Positions 48,395-56,914 are shown, counted from the first letter of the stretch. The stretch is DNA of 64,000 bases from Streptoverticillium olivoreticuli subsp. olivoreticuli (GCF_003391135.1 NZ_CP031455.1:4495001-4559000), one strand, 5' to 3'. The notes: generated by a model from the letters alone, not told the origin. A program made the numbers and translations.

Positions 48395-50923
48395 TCAACG
48401 CCGGGACAGCCCCGTCCCCTTGGCCGCGTCCAGCGCGTACACACAGCGGTCCTTGCTACAGGCGTAGACCACGCCGCCCATGGCCACGGGCGACCCGGTG
48501 ATCTCGCCGCCGGTGGCCAGCTTCCAGCGGAGCTGCCCGCCCGCCGCGTCCACCGTGTACAGACAGTGGTCCGCGGAGCCGAAGTGGACCCGGCCGTCGG
48601 CGACCACCGGTGCGCCCACCACGTCACCACCGGCCGCGAAGCGCCACCTGGGCGTGCCGGTGACCGCGTCCAGCGTGTAGAGCGCGCCGCCGCTGCCCAG
48701 GTGCACGGCCCCGGAGGCCACCAGCACCGGCTCCGTGGACTGCCGGGGCTCCGTGGCGATGCGCCAGCGGTCACGGCCGGTGGCCGCGTCCAGCGCGTAC
48801 ACCGTGCCCAGGTAGTCGGCGACGTAGACGCCGCCGCCCGTCACCGCCGGGCCCGGTGCGAACGCGGGCGGGCTCAGGAAGACCGCCGGTGCCTCGAACC
48901 GCCAGCGCACGTCTCCGCGCGCCACGTCGATCGCGAGGACCCGCGTGCCGGCCGCGATGTACACAACGCCGTCCGGGGCGGGCAGCAGCCGCACCGGCAC
49001 ACCGCCGCAGGAGGCGGCGTCGCCCACGGGATACGACCAGCGCTCGGTGCCCGTGCGGGCCTCCAGGGCGCGCAGCCGCCCGTCGGCCCAGACGTACACC
49101 GTGCCGTCCTGCACGAACGGGCCGCAGTCCGGGGTCTCGAAGTCGGTCTGGAGGCCGCCCATCTCCCACAGCAGCTCGCCGTTGGCCGCCTCCCACGCCT
49201 GCACGCCGCCGCCGCGCGTGCCGGTGACGATCGTGCCCCGGTCGGCCCGGAGCGAATACACCCAGCCGTCCGTGGCCAGCCGCCAGCGCTCGGCGCCGTC
49301 GGCCGCGTCCAGCGCGTAGAGCGTGGGCCCGTCGGAGGCGTGGATGCGGCCGTCGGCCACGGCCATGGCCCAGGCCACGTCACGCGTCTTGAACTGCCTG
49401 CGCCCGCTGGCCACATCGAGCGCGTGGACCTCGAACGACGTCACGTAGAGCAGGTCCCCTGCGACGGTCGGCGTGCCCCACACGTCGTTGGACATGCGGA
49501 ACCGCCAGGGCCGCCAACGGCCCTGGTCGCCCTGCGCGTTGCCGCTGTCGGGCGAGGGGGCGGGGGACTGCGCGGGCACGGAGGCGGGCGCCGCGCCCGT
49601 CATCCCGGCCGGCGGCCGCACCCATCCGGTCGCGTGCCCCGTGCCGGGGTGGGCCTGCGGCTCGCGCACGTCGGCGACGCGCGGGCCCGGCCCGATCGGG
49701 ACCTGTGACCCGGCGAGCCGCACGGAGCCGTCGTGCGCGGGCGCGGCGGGCGCCCCCGCGTGCCGGCCGTGCGCACCGGCCACGGCGGGGCCGTCCGGCA
49801 GCCCGCCCGGCACGCCGCGCGGATCGGGGGCGCCGACCATGCCGGAGCGCCCGGTCTCCGCACCGCCCGGGTGTCCGTCGCCCCAGGCGGGCCCGCTGCG
49901 CGCACCGGCGGGCGGTGCGTACGAGGGAGCGGGCGCGCGGGACGGCGTCGGGGGCTGCGCGGGTCGGGGCGGCACCCCGGAGCGGTTGCGGCCGCCGCTC
50001 CTCGCGACCGCCGGTGCGGGGCGGTGTCCGGCCCGGCGCTGCTCGATGAGGGTGACGGCGTTGTCCGGCAGCCAGGCCGAGGCCGTGCCGCTGTCGTCGC
50101 CCCCGCCGGAGGCGAAGAGATGCGGGGCCAGCTCCGCCTGGAGGTCCGCCGGGGTGGGGCGGTGCTCCGCGGCCATCTGCATGCAGGAGTCGATGAGCGG
50201 GCGCAGCTCGTCGGGCAGCCCGCTCAGGTCCGGGCCCTCGCGCAGCAGCATGAAGACCGTCTCGACCGGGTTCGCGCCGTGGAAGGGCGCGTGTCCGGTC
50301 GCGGCGAAGACCAGGGTCGAGCCGAGCGAGAAGATGTCGCTGGCGCCCGTCACGCTGCGGGAGTCGCGCGCCTGCTCGGGTGACATATAGGCGGGCGTGC
50401 CGACGGCGACGTTGGTCATCGTCAGCCGGGTGTTGGAGACGCCGGAGGCGATGCCGAAGTCGATGACCCGGGGGCCGTCCTCGACGACCAGGACGTTCGA
50501 CGGCTTGAGGTCGCGGTGCACCAGGCCCGCGCCGTGGATGGACTGGAGCGCCTCCGCGACACCGGCGGCCAGCCACCGTACGGCCTGGGCCGGGAGCGGC
50601 CCGCACTCGTTGATGATCTCTTCGAGCGAGGGCGCGGGCACATAGGCGGTGGCCAGCCAGGGCACGGCGGCGCGCGGGTCGGCGTCGACGACGGCGGCGG
50701 TGTAGAAGCCGCTGACCGCGCGGGCCGCCTCCACCTCACGGGTGAAGCGGACCCGGAAGAGCTGGTCCTCCGCGAGCTCCGTGCGCACCGTCTTGATCGC
50801 GACCCGTCGGCCGGACGCCGAGCGGGCGAGATAGACCAGCCCCATGCCGCCGGCGCCGAGTCGGCCGAGCACCTCGAACGGGCCGATCCGTCTCGGGTCG
50901 TGCTGCGTAAGCTGCTCCACCAC
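48395..50923 (-). CDS. afsK: AfsK Ser/Thr protein kinase with C-terminal PQQ-type beta-propeller
   Basis: An 842-residue kinase (S. coelicolor AfsK 799). The kinase domain is about 12-270: LGRLGAGGMGLVYLARS, catalytic Lys in VAIK (44), HRDLKPSN (136-143), DFG (155-157), and an activation loop RLTMTNVAVGTPAYMSPEQA with Thr exactly at 168, the autophosphorylation site reported for AfsK. A Pro/Ala-rich linker (about 290-480) is followed by some eight PQQ-like repeats (for example VYALDAATGRDRW). The GTG at 50923 has GGGGAGGT nine bases upstream, and the Thr-168 match supports this start. It phosphorylates AfsR in the known pathway. A DnaA-box pair lies in its upstream region. Confidence 0.95.
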   Translation of the reverse strand: MVEQLTQHDPRRIGPFEVLGRLGAGGMGLVYLARSASGRRVAIKTVRTELAEDQLFRVRFTREVEAARAVSGFYTAAVVDADPRAAVPWLATAYVPAPSLEEIINECGPLPAQAVRWLAAGVAEALQSIHGAGLVHRDLKPSNVLVVEDGPRVIDFGIASGVSNTRLTMTNVAVGTPAYMSPEQARDSRSVTGASDIFSLGSTLVFAATGHAPFHGANPVETVFMLLREGPDLSGLPDELRPLIDSCMQMAAEHRPTPADLQAELAPHLFASGGGDDSGTASAWLPDNAVTLIEQRRAGHRPAPAVARSGGRNRSGVPPRPAQPPTPSRAPAPSYAPPAGARSGPAWGDGHPGGAETGRSGMVGAPDPRGVPGGLPDGPAVAGAHGRHAGAPAAPAHDGSVRLAGSQVPIGPGPRVADVREPQAHPGTGHATGWVRPPAGMTGAAPASVPAQSPAPSPDSGNAQGDQGRWRPWRFRMSNDVWGTPTVAGDLLYVTSFEVHALDVASGRRQFKTRDVAWAMAVADGRIHASDGPTLYALDAADGAERWRLATDGWVYSLRADRGTIVTGTRGGGVQAWEAANGELLWEMGGLQTDFETPDCGPFVQDGTVYVWADGRLRALEARTGTERWSYPVGDAASCGGVPVRLLPAPDGVVYIAAGTRVLAIDVARGDVRWRFEAPAVFLSPPAFAPGPAVTGGGVYVADYLGTVYALDAATGRDRWRIATEPRQSTEPVLVASGAVHLGSGGALYTLDAVTGTPRWRFAAGGDVVGAPVVADGRVHFGSADHCLYTVDAAGGQLRWKLATGGEITGSPVAMGGVVYACSKDRCVYALDAAKGTGLSRR

Positions 50924-51412
50924 TGGCCTGCCACCTCCCCGTGGGGGCTTGAAGGGTTTCAGCCCCGTGCAGCGTCTCACCGCGAATTATCTCCGGGGTA
51001 CGCATACCGATTCTTCCTGGCGACGGGCGCGGTTGCGAACCCGGGTCGCGCTTCGCCGTGTCTCCACCACATGCGGAACGTCCCGCCCCGCGCGTCGTAC
51101 CCCTCACTTCCGTCCCGTGACTCTCCGCTGTCCCCGCGAGGCTCGCCCCTGCCCGACGAGGTGTTCCGAGTGCCACGTTATCGGGGTGCGAAGGTTTCCA
51201 CGCGGCCTGTGGATAACTGTGCGAAGAGCGCTCCGGCGGGCCTTGTCCACAGCCTGTCGATAGGACGATTCACCGGTACGGGCCAATCCACCCCGGCTCT
51301 CGCGGCGACCCTCACATACGGCCTGAGCTGGCCTTACGTACCACCTCGCACCCCTCCCCCCATTTGCATGCGGCCGAATCGCGCTCCGATCACCCCTCGG
51401 TAAGCTGACGGC
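50924..51412. other. Divergent intergenic region, afsK / TetR
   Basis: 489 bp with no supportable gene; it is locally AT-richer than its neighbours around 50970-51010 and 51190-51220. It holds a pair of DnaA-box-like nonamers and probably the promoters of both genes. Confidence 0.6.
51208..51251. promoter_or_regulatory. Pair of DnaA-box-like nonamers
   Basis: TGTGGATAA (51208-51216; the reverse complement is TTATCCACA) and TTGTCCACA (51243-51251), the preferred streptomycete DnaA box, in opposite orientation 35 bp apart, upstream of afsK. No dnaA or dnaN is near, so this is not oriC. Confidence 0.55.
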
Positions 51413-52060
51413 ATGACAGGACAAGTACGCACCGTCGACGGCCGCGTGGCCGGCCGACGCGGACAGGCGACGCGGCAGAAGCTGCTCGACTGCCTCAGTG
51501 AAATGCTCAGCTCCTCGCCGTACCGCGATGTGAAGGTCATCGACGTCGCGCGCAAGGCCGGCACCTCGCCCGCCACCTTCTACCAGTATTTCCCGGACGT
51601 CGAAGGCGCCGTCCTGGAGATCGCCGAGGAGATGGCGAAGGAGGGCGCGAGCCTGACCGATCTCGTCGCCGGGCGCTCCTGGGTCGGCAAGTCCGGCTGG
51701 CAGGCCGCGGAGGAGCTGGTCGACGGCTTCCTCGGCTTCTGGCGCAAGCACGACGCCATCCTGCGCGTCGTCGATCTCGGGGCGGCCGAGGGCGACAAGC
51801 GGTTCTACAAGATCCGCATGAAGATCCTCAACGCCGTCACCAACTCCCTGACGGACTCCGTCAAGGAGCTCCAGTCCAAGGGCAAGGTCGACAAGGACGT
51901 CAACCCCGCCGCCGTCGCCGGTTCGCTCGTCGCGATGCTGGCCGCGGTGGCCTCGCACCAGAAGGGCTTCCAGAGCTGGGGCGTCAAGCAGGCCGAGCTC
52001 AAGCCGAACCTCGCGCTGCTCGTCCACCTGGGCATCACCGGCAAGAAGCCGACCAAGTAA
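51413..52060 (+). CDS. TetR-family transcriptional regulator
   Basis: A 215-residue regulator. The N-terminal helix-turn-helix is VARKAGTSPATFYQYFPDVE (about 44-63); the ligand domain is helical and rich in Lys/Val, with C-terminal LVHLGITGKKPTK. Family members typically repress nearby genes and respond to acyl-CoA or other small ligands. It is the only TetR in the window and sits amid the CTGACG palindromes; a degenerate copy (CTGACGGCATGACAG, 51405-51419) covers its own start codon. Whether it binds the seven good sites is untested. It is divergent from afsK. Confidence 0.93.
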   Translation: MTGQVRTVDGRVAGRRGQATRQKLLDCLSEMLSSSPYRDVKVIDVARKAGTSPATFYQYFPDVEGAVLEIAEEMAKEGASLTDLVAGRSWVGKSGWQAAEELVDGFLGFWRKHDAILRVVDLGAAEGDKRFYKIRMKILNAVTNSLTDSVKELQSKGKVDKDVNPAAVAGSLVAMLAAVASHQKGFQSWGVKQAELKPNLALLVHLGITGKKPTK

Positions 52061-52093
52061 GCGCTTCAGCGCCTCGCACGTCCTGTCATCGCA

Positions 52094-52134
52094 GCGGCGG
52101 GCCACTCCCGGCTCGGGCCGGAGCGGCCCGCCGC
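52094..52134. terminator. Hairpin between convergent TetR and reductase genes
   Basis: Arms GCGGCGGGCC (52094-52103) and GGCCCGCCGC (52125-52134) with further pairing inside the loop, 34 bp after the TetR stop. Confidence 0.7.
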
Positions 52135-52187
52135 AGTGACATCCCCCACCCCCGCACGGCCGTCTCCCTCCCCCACCGACCGCGTCG

Positions 52188-52667
52188 CTAGCGCGGCTCC
52201 AGCCGGAACAGCCGGATCTCACGCTCCACGCGCGCCTGGTAGCGCGCGTACGGAGGCCAGAACCTCACCACCGCCGCCCACGCGGCCGCCCGCTCCGTGC
52301 CGCTCAGCAGCCGTGCCCGTACGGGGATGTCCCGCCCCTTCCAGCTGATTTCCGCATCGGGGTTCGCCAGCAGATTCGCCGTCCAGGCGGGGTGGCCGGG
52401 CCTGCCGAAGTTGCTGCCGATCAGCACCCAGGCGCCGGCGGGATCACCTTCCCGCATGCAGGCGAGCGGTGTGCGCCTCTGCTGTCCGCTGCGCGCGCCC
52501 GTCGACGTGAGGACAACGCTCGGCAGCAGACGCGCGCTGAGCAACGTCCTTCCGCCCGACAACCGGTGCACCGCCCGATCCAGCGCCGGCACGAAGTGCG
52601 GCGCGATCCACGCGAACGCACGGGTCGAGGAAACCCTTTGCACCACTCGTTCCACCGCGGCCGTCAC
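52188..52667 (-). CDS. Deazaflavin (F420H2)-dependent nitroreductase/quinone reductase family protein
   Basis: A 159-residue split-barrel protein of the PF04075 group (VVLTSTGARSGQQRRTPLAC, LIGSNFGRPGHPAWTANLLA, later RYQARVEREIRLFRLEPR), relatives of Ddn. These use F420H2 to reduce quinones or unsaturated substrates. The GTG start overlaps the acyl-CoA dehydrogenase stop by 4 bp (GTGA), so the two are translationally coupled. This ties an F420 enzyme to a beta-oxidation-type step in the proposed regulon. Confidence 0.92.
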   Translation of the reverse strand: MTAAVERVVQRVSSTRAFAWIAPHFVPALDRAVHRLSGGRTLLSARLLPSVVLTSTGARSGQQRRTPLACMREGDPAGAWVLIGSNFGRPGHPAWTANLLANPDAEISWKGRDIPVRARLLSGTERAAAWAAVVRFWPPYARYQARVEREIRLFRLEPR

Positions 52668-53902
52668 AGCGCCACCGCTTCCCGCTCGACCCGGGCGGCA
52701 AACAGCCCGGCACTCTCCGCGGCGCGTTCCCTCAGCCGGTGCACGGGACCGAACAGCAGCTCGTCCGACGCGGCCCGCTTGAAGTACAGCTGCACGTCGT
52801 GCTCCCACGTCACCCCGATGCCACCGTGCAACTGGACGGCCTCTCCCGCGACCGTCCGCTGTGCCTCCAGCGCCTGCGCGAGCGCGAGCCCTCCGGCGAC
52901 CGCCGCGCCCGTGCCGCCCGCCGTCGGTCCGGCACCGGCCGCCCACGCCGCGTAGTACGCCGCCGAACGTGCCGTCTGCACCGCCACGTACAGGTCGGCC
53001 AACCGGTGCTTGACCGCCTGGAAGGATCCGATCGGCCTGCCGAACTGTTCCCGGGAACACACGTACTCCACCGTCCGCTCCAGCACCCGGTCCGCCGCCC
53101 CCACCGCTTCCGCGGCCACGGCCGCCGCCACACCGCCGCCCAGCCGGGCGAGCGCGCCCTCCACATCGGCACCGCCGTCCGCGTCGGACCCCAGGAGGTC
53201 GGCCGCCGCATCGCGCAGTTCGACGCGGGCCTGCGGCCTGGTCTCGTCCAGCGTGGTCAGCCGGGTACGGGTCACACCCCGCGCCCGCTGCGGCCGCAGG
53301 GCGAACAGGAGCGTCCTGCCGCGCGCGTAGCCGCCCGCATGGGCCGCGACGAGCAGCAGGCCCGCGCTGTGCCCGTCGAGCACCTGCGCCGCCTCGCCGT
53401 ACAGCCGCCAGCCCGGGCCGTCACCGGCCGGCCGCGCCTGGATGCCGCCCGCCCGGCCGCCTCCGGCCCACAGTCCGCCGTTCGCTCCGGTCAGCCCGAG
53501 CGCGGCCGCCAGGTGGCCGCCCGGCAGCACCAGCGCTCCCGTCAGCTCTCCGGAGACGAGCGGCGGCAGCAGCTCCGCGCGCTGCGTCCGCGTGCCCAGG
53601 GCGGCGATCAGCGGTGCCGCCAGTCCGGCCGTGGCCAAGAGCGGGGACGGCAGCAGTACGCGGCCCGTCTCCTCGCAGGCCAGTGCCATTTCCGTGAGCC
53701 CGCAGCCCGCTCCGCCGTAGCGGGGTTCCACCGCAAGGCCCGGCAGGCCGAGCCGCTCCGCGAGCAGCCGCCACAGGGCTTCGTCATGACCGGCCGGCGT
53801 GCGGACCGCCGCTCTGACCTCGTCCGGCCCGCAGCGTTTGAGCAGCAGTTCGCGCAGGGTGCGCCGGATCTCGTGCTGCTCGTCGCTCAACGCGGCATCC
53901 AT
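52664..53902 (-). CDS. Acyl-CoA dehydrogenase family protein
   Basis: A 412-residue FAD enzyme introducing an alpha,beta double bond into an acyl-CoA. It has an N-terminal helical domain (LSDEQHEIRRTLRELLLKRC), a shortened middle domain, and C-terminal motifs CSREQFGRPIGSFQAVKHRL and LHGGIGVTWEHDVQLYFKRA. Pseudo-symmetric partners of this kind in steroid catabolism act as heterodimers, but only one gene is seen here. Site D lies 69 bp upstream. Confidence 0.93.
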   Translation of the reverse strand: MDAALSDEQHEIRRTLRELLLKRCGPDEVRAAVRTPAGHDEALWRLLAERLGLPGLAVEPRYGGAGCGLTEMALACEETGRVLLPSPLLATAGLAAPLIAALGTRTQRAELLPPLVSGELTGALVLPGGHLAAALGLTGANGGLWAGGGRAGGIQARPAGDGPGWRLYGEAAQVLDGHSAGLLLVAAHAGGYARGRTLLFALRPQRARGVTRTRLTTLDETRPQARVELRDAAADLLGSDADGGADVEGALARLGGGVAAAVAAEAVGAADRVLERTVEYVCSREQFGRPIGSFQAVKHRLADLYVAVQTARSAAYYAAWAAGAGPTAGGTGAAVAGGLALAQALEAQRTVAGEAVQLHGGIGVTWEHDVQLYFKRAASDELLFGPVHRLRERAAESAGLFAARVEREAVAL

Positions 53903-53971
53903 GGGCGGCCTCCTACCGGAACCGACGGGCCGTCATCGTAGGCAGCGCAACCGCACTTTCCCAGCCCTGAA

Positions 53972-53986
53972 CTGATGTACCGTCAG
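53972..53986. promoter_or_regulatory. CTGACG palindrome (site D)
   Basis: CTGATGTACCGTCAG has a perfect right arm and one mismatch in the left. It lies only four bases before the ATG of the thiolase-like gene at 53991 and 69 bp before the acyl-CoA dehydrogenase start, so the thiolase transcript may be leaderless or nearly so. Confidence 0.6.
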
Positions 53987-53990
53987 ATTC

Positions 53991-55163
53991 ATGCCGGACC
54001 GCCCACGCAAGGTCGCCGTCGTCGGTGTATCCCTCTCGGACTGCGGCCGTGTCGACCACGCCACCCCGTACGCCCTGCACGCCCAGGCCGCCCGCCGCGC
54101 CCTCGCCGACTCCGGCCTCGGCCGGGATGTCGTCGACGGACTCGCCTCCGCCGGGCTGGGCACGCTCGCCCCCACGGAGGTCGCGGACTATCTGGGCCTG
54201 CGGCCCACGTGGGCCGACTCGACCGGTGTCGGGGGCGCGACCTGGGAGGTCATGGCCGCGCACGCGGCCGACGCCATCGCCCTGGGCCACGCCAACGCGG
54301 TCCTGCTCGTCTACGGCTCCACCGCCCGCGCCGACCTCAGGGCGGGCCGCCGTACCGCCGCCCTTTCCTTCGGCGGCCGGGGCCCCGCGCAGTTCGAGGC
54401 TCCGTACGGGCACACGCTCATCGCCAAGTACGCGATGGCCGCCCGCCGCCACATGCATCAGTACGGCACCACATGTGAACAGTTTGCCGACGTCGCGGTT
54501 CAAACCCGCGCCAACGCCTTTTTCAATCCCCACGCCATGTACCGCGATCCGATCACGGTCGACGACGTGCTCGGCGGACCGGTGATCGCCGACCCCTTCA
54601 CCAAACTGCAGTGCTGCATACGGTCCGACGGCGGCTGCGCCGTGCTCCTCGCGGCGGAGGAGTACGTGGCCGGTACGGCGAAGTCACCCGTGTGGGTGCT
54701 GGGCGCCGGAACCGCGCTCTCCCACTCGACGTTGTCGGAGTGGGACGACCTCACGGTGTCCCCGGCGGCGGTCTCCGGGCAACTCGCCTTCCGGCGCGCG
54801 GGCGTCACCCCGCAGGAGATGGACCTGGCGGAGCTGTACGACGCCTTCACCTACATGACGCTGGTGACACTGGAGGACCTGGGCTTCTGCGCGAAGGGCG
54901 AGGGCGGCGCGTTCGTCGGGGGAGGCCGGCTGACGATCGGCGGCGGGCTGCCGGTCAACACCGACGGCGGCGGTCTGTCCGCCTGCCACCCCGGCATGCG
55001 CGGCCTCTTCCTCCTGGTGGAGGCGGCACGCCAGCTCAGGGGCGAGGCGGAGGAGGGCCGCCAGGTGCGGCGGCGCGACGGAGCCCTGCCGCGGCTGGCC
55101 GTCGTCTCGGGGACGGGCGGCTGGTTCTGCTCGTCGGGGACGCTGATCCTGGCGCGCGACTGA
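53991..55163 (+). CDS. Thiolase-like protein (lipid-transfer/acetyl-CoA acetyltransferase family)
   Basis: A 390-residue thiolase-fold protein (RKVAVVGVSLSDCGRVDHAT, LAELYDAFTYMTLVTLEDLG, NTDGGGLSACHPGMRGLFLL). Unlike the thiolase at 45864 it keeps a His in the C-terminal SACHPG motif. It is more like Ltp3/Ltp4-type proteins. No ribosome-binding site is visible before ATG 53991, where palindrome site D ends four bases away. The DUF35 gene at 56495 could encode its partner. Confidence 0.9.
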   Translation: MPDRPRKVAVVGVSLSDCGRVDHATPYALHAQAARRALADSGLGRDVVDGLASAGLGTLAPTEVADYLGLRPTWADSTGVGGATWEVMAAHAADAIALGHANAVLLVYGSTARADLRAGRRTAALSFGGRGPAQFEAPYGHTLIAKYAMAARRHMHQYGTTCEQFADVAVQTRANAFFNPHAMYRDPITVDDVLGGPVIADPFTKLQCCIRSDGGCAVLLAAEEYVAGTAKSPVWVLGAGTALSHSTLSEWDDLTVSPAAVSGQLAFRRAGVTPQEMDLAELYDAFTYMTLVTLEDLGFCAKGEGGAFVGGGRLTIGGGLPVNTDGGGLSACHPGMRGLFLLVEAARQLRGEAEEGRQVRRRDGALPRLAVVSGTGGWFCSSGTLILARD

Positions 55164-55203
55164 CGGCCGCTCCCCCACAGCGGGAGATTCGGACGAAGCC
55201 TCG

Positions 55204-55908
55204 ATGGCGGGTTGGATGGGCACCATGAGCGATGAAACGGCCGACAGCCGCCAGGAGTCCTTCCGCGCACTGCTGCGCTCCCTCCGGGTGTGGGACACCG
55301 AGCTGCCGCACTTCGATCCGGCCACCGCCCCCGCCGAGCCCCTGCCCCTCTTCCAGCAGTGGCTGCGCGAGGCCGCCGAGGCCGGGACGCCCGAGCCGCA
55401 CACGATGACCCTGGCGACCGCCGACGCGAACGGCATGCCGTCCGTACGGACCGTCATGCTCCACGACGCGGACCGGCGCGGCTGGCACTTCGCCACCCAC
55501 CGCACGAGCCGCAAGGGCCGGGAGCTGGCCGTCCGGCCCGAGGCGGCACTGGGCTTCTACTGGCCGGCGGTCGGCCGCCAGGTCCGGGTGCGGGGCGCTG
55601 TGACGGCCATGGACGCCCAGGAGAGCCGGGCCGATCTGGCCAAGCGCTCCACCGGCGCCCTGGCGGCCGCGCTGGTGGGACGGCAGAGCGAGCCGCTCGC
55701 CTCCTGCGCCGAGCTGGCACGCGCCTCGGAGGCGGCATGGGAACGGGCCCTGCGGGAGCCCGACGCCGCGGTGGACAGCTGGACGCTGTACGTCCTGGAG
55801 GCGGACGAGGTCGAGTTCTTCCAGGGCGACGCCCACCGCCGCCACGTGCGCCTCCTCTACCGCCGCGCCCGGGACGGCGGCTGGGTCACCGAGCTGCTCT
55901 GGCCCTGA
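55204..55908 (+). CDS. Pyridoxamine 5'-phosphate oxidase-family protein
   Basis: About 230 residues, PdxH-like split barrel: EPHTMTLATADANGMPSVRT, TVMLHDADRRGWHFATHRTS, RQVRVRGAVTAMDAQESRAD, and a C-terminal WTLYVLEADEVEFFQGD. The C-terminal dimerisation segment of true PdxH is recognisable but diverged, so FMN-dependent oxidation of PNP/PMP is possible but not certain. Alternative starts are ATG 55216 and ATG 55225 (MSDETAD), the last being equally plausible. The 3' end overlaps the convergent GNAT gene by 23 bp. Confidence 0.87.
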   Translation: MAGWMGTMSDETADSRQESFRALLRSLRVWDTELPHFDPATAPAEPLPLFQQWLREAAEAGTPEPHTMTLATADANGMPSVRTVMLHDADRRGWHFATHRTSRKGRELAVRPEAALGFYWPAVGRQVRVRGAVTAMDAQESRADLAKRSTGALAAALVGRQSEPLASCAELARASEAAWERALREPDAAVDSWTLYVLEADEVEFFQGDAHRRHVRLLYRRARDGGWVTELLWP

Positions 55909-56494
55909 GGCCGGGCTCCGGGTCGGTGGCGATCCGGGCGTGGAGGTGGATGTCCCACATCCCGCCGTCGCTGCCCGGCATCGCACCCCGCAGCGTGCCT
56001 TCGAGGCCGTACGCGCAGCGCTCGGCCACCCGGCAGGAGGCCCCGTGGCCGAGGGCGTGCCCCAGCTCCAGCCGGTGCAGCCGCAGTTCCTCGTGGAACG
56101 CCCACCGGGTGAGGGCCTCCAGGGCCCGGGAGGCATAGCCCCGGCCCCGGAACTCGGGCAGGATCCAGTAGCTGACCCGGGCGCTGCGCTGGACGTGGTC
56201 GATCATCGCCAGGCCCACGCTGCCCACGACGACGTCCGGCCCCTCCGCCTGGGCGGTGACCGCGAACGCCACCGAGTCGCCCTGCTCCCACCCGGCTGCG
56301 CGGCGTTCCAGGAAGGTCCGCGCGCCCTCCTCGTCCGGCGATGGCACGGTGATGGCGTTCCAGCGGCGGAATTCGGGGTCCGATATGCCCCTGAGCACGG
56401 CGTCGAGGTCACCGTCCTCCCACGGACGCAGCAGCAGGTCGAACTCGCCGATCCAGGCCGGTGCCAATGGCTTCGCTTCCTTCATGTCCGGCAT
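55886..56494 (-). CDS. GNAT-family N-acetyltransferase
   Basis: A 202-residue RimJ/RimL-type acetyltransferase (LLLRPWEDGDLDAVLRGISD). The acetyl-CoA motif is ILPEFRGRGYASRALEALTR near residues 112-131, followed by the beta-bulge region LGHALGHGASCRVAER. The acceptor is unknown. The start is one base after the DUF35 stop (alternative ATG nine bases on), so it is co-expressed with DUF35 from the site E/F promoter region. Confidence 0.9.
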   Translation of the reverse strand: MPDMKEAKPLAPAWIGEFDLLLRPWEDGDLDAVLRGISDPEFRRWNAITVPSPDEEGARTFLERRAAGWEQGDSVAFAVTAQAEGPDVVVGSVGLAMIDHVQRSARVSYWILPEFRGRGYASRALEALTRWAFHEELRLHRLELGHALGHGASCRVAERCAYGLEGTLRGAMPGSDGGMWDIHLHARIATDPEPGLRARAAR

Positions 56495-56914
56495 TCAACA
56501 CGGGCGGAAGACCGGTATCTCCAGCGGGGTTTCGGGCAGCGCGCGGAACGTCACCCGGAGGTCCATGCCGATCCGCAGCCGGTCCTCGGGGCAGTCGACG
56601 ACCTCGGTCGCCATGCGCGGCCCCTCCGCGAGGTCCACGACGGCGGCCACGTAGGGCAGCCGCTCGCCGAACGGCGGCAGGTCGTTCACATGGACGACCG
56701 ACCAGGTGTGGAGCGTGGCACGGCCGGTCGCCTCCTCCCAGACGACGTCCTCGCTCCAGCAGCGCGGGCAGATCTCCCGTGGATAGTGATGCGCCCTGCC
56801 GCACCCCCGGGCGCGGCAGCGGCGTATCAGCAACCGGCCCCGCGCGGCGGCGTCCCAGTAGGGCCGCGTGAACGCGTCCACCTCGGGCACATCATGACGA
56901 ATCTCTGCGGCCAA
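56495..56914 (-). CDS. DUF35 OB-fold protein with zinc ribbon
   Basis: About 139 residues. The zinc ribbon (CRARGCGRAHHYPREICPRC) is followed by an OB-fold (ATLHTWSVVHVNDLPPFGER) and a C-terminal strand region ending IPVFRPC. It is a second DUF35 protein, probable partner of the thiolase-like protein at 53991. No ATG is available near the domain; TTG 56914 with GGGGG upstream seems the best start, and GTG at about 56890 is possible. Tandem CTGACG sites lie 73-112 bp upstream. Confidence 0.85.
   Translation of the reverse strand: MAAEIRHDVPEVDAFTRPYWDAAARGRLLIRRCRARGCGRAHHYPREICPRCWSEDVVWEEATGRATLHTWSVVHVNDLPPFGERLPYVAAVVDLAEGPRMATEVVDCPEDRLRIGMDLRVTFRALPETPLEIPVFRPC

Noticed and set aside
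51208..51251. Replication origin
   Set aside because: Only two DnaA boxes and no dnaA, dnaN or AT-rich unwinding region; streptomycete oriC has many boxes.
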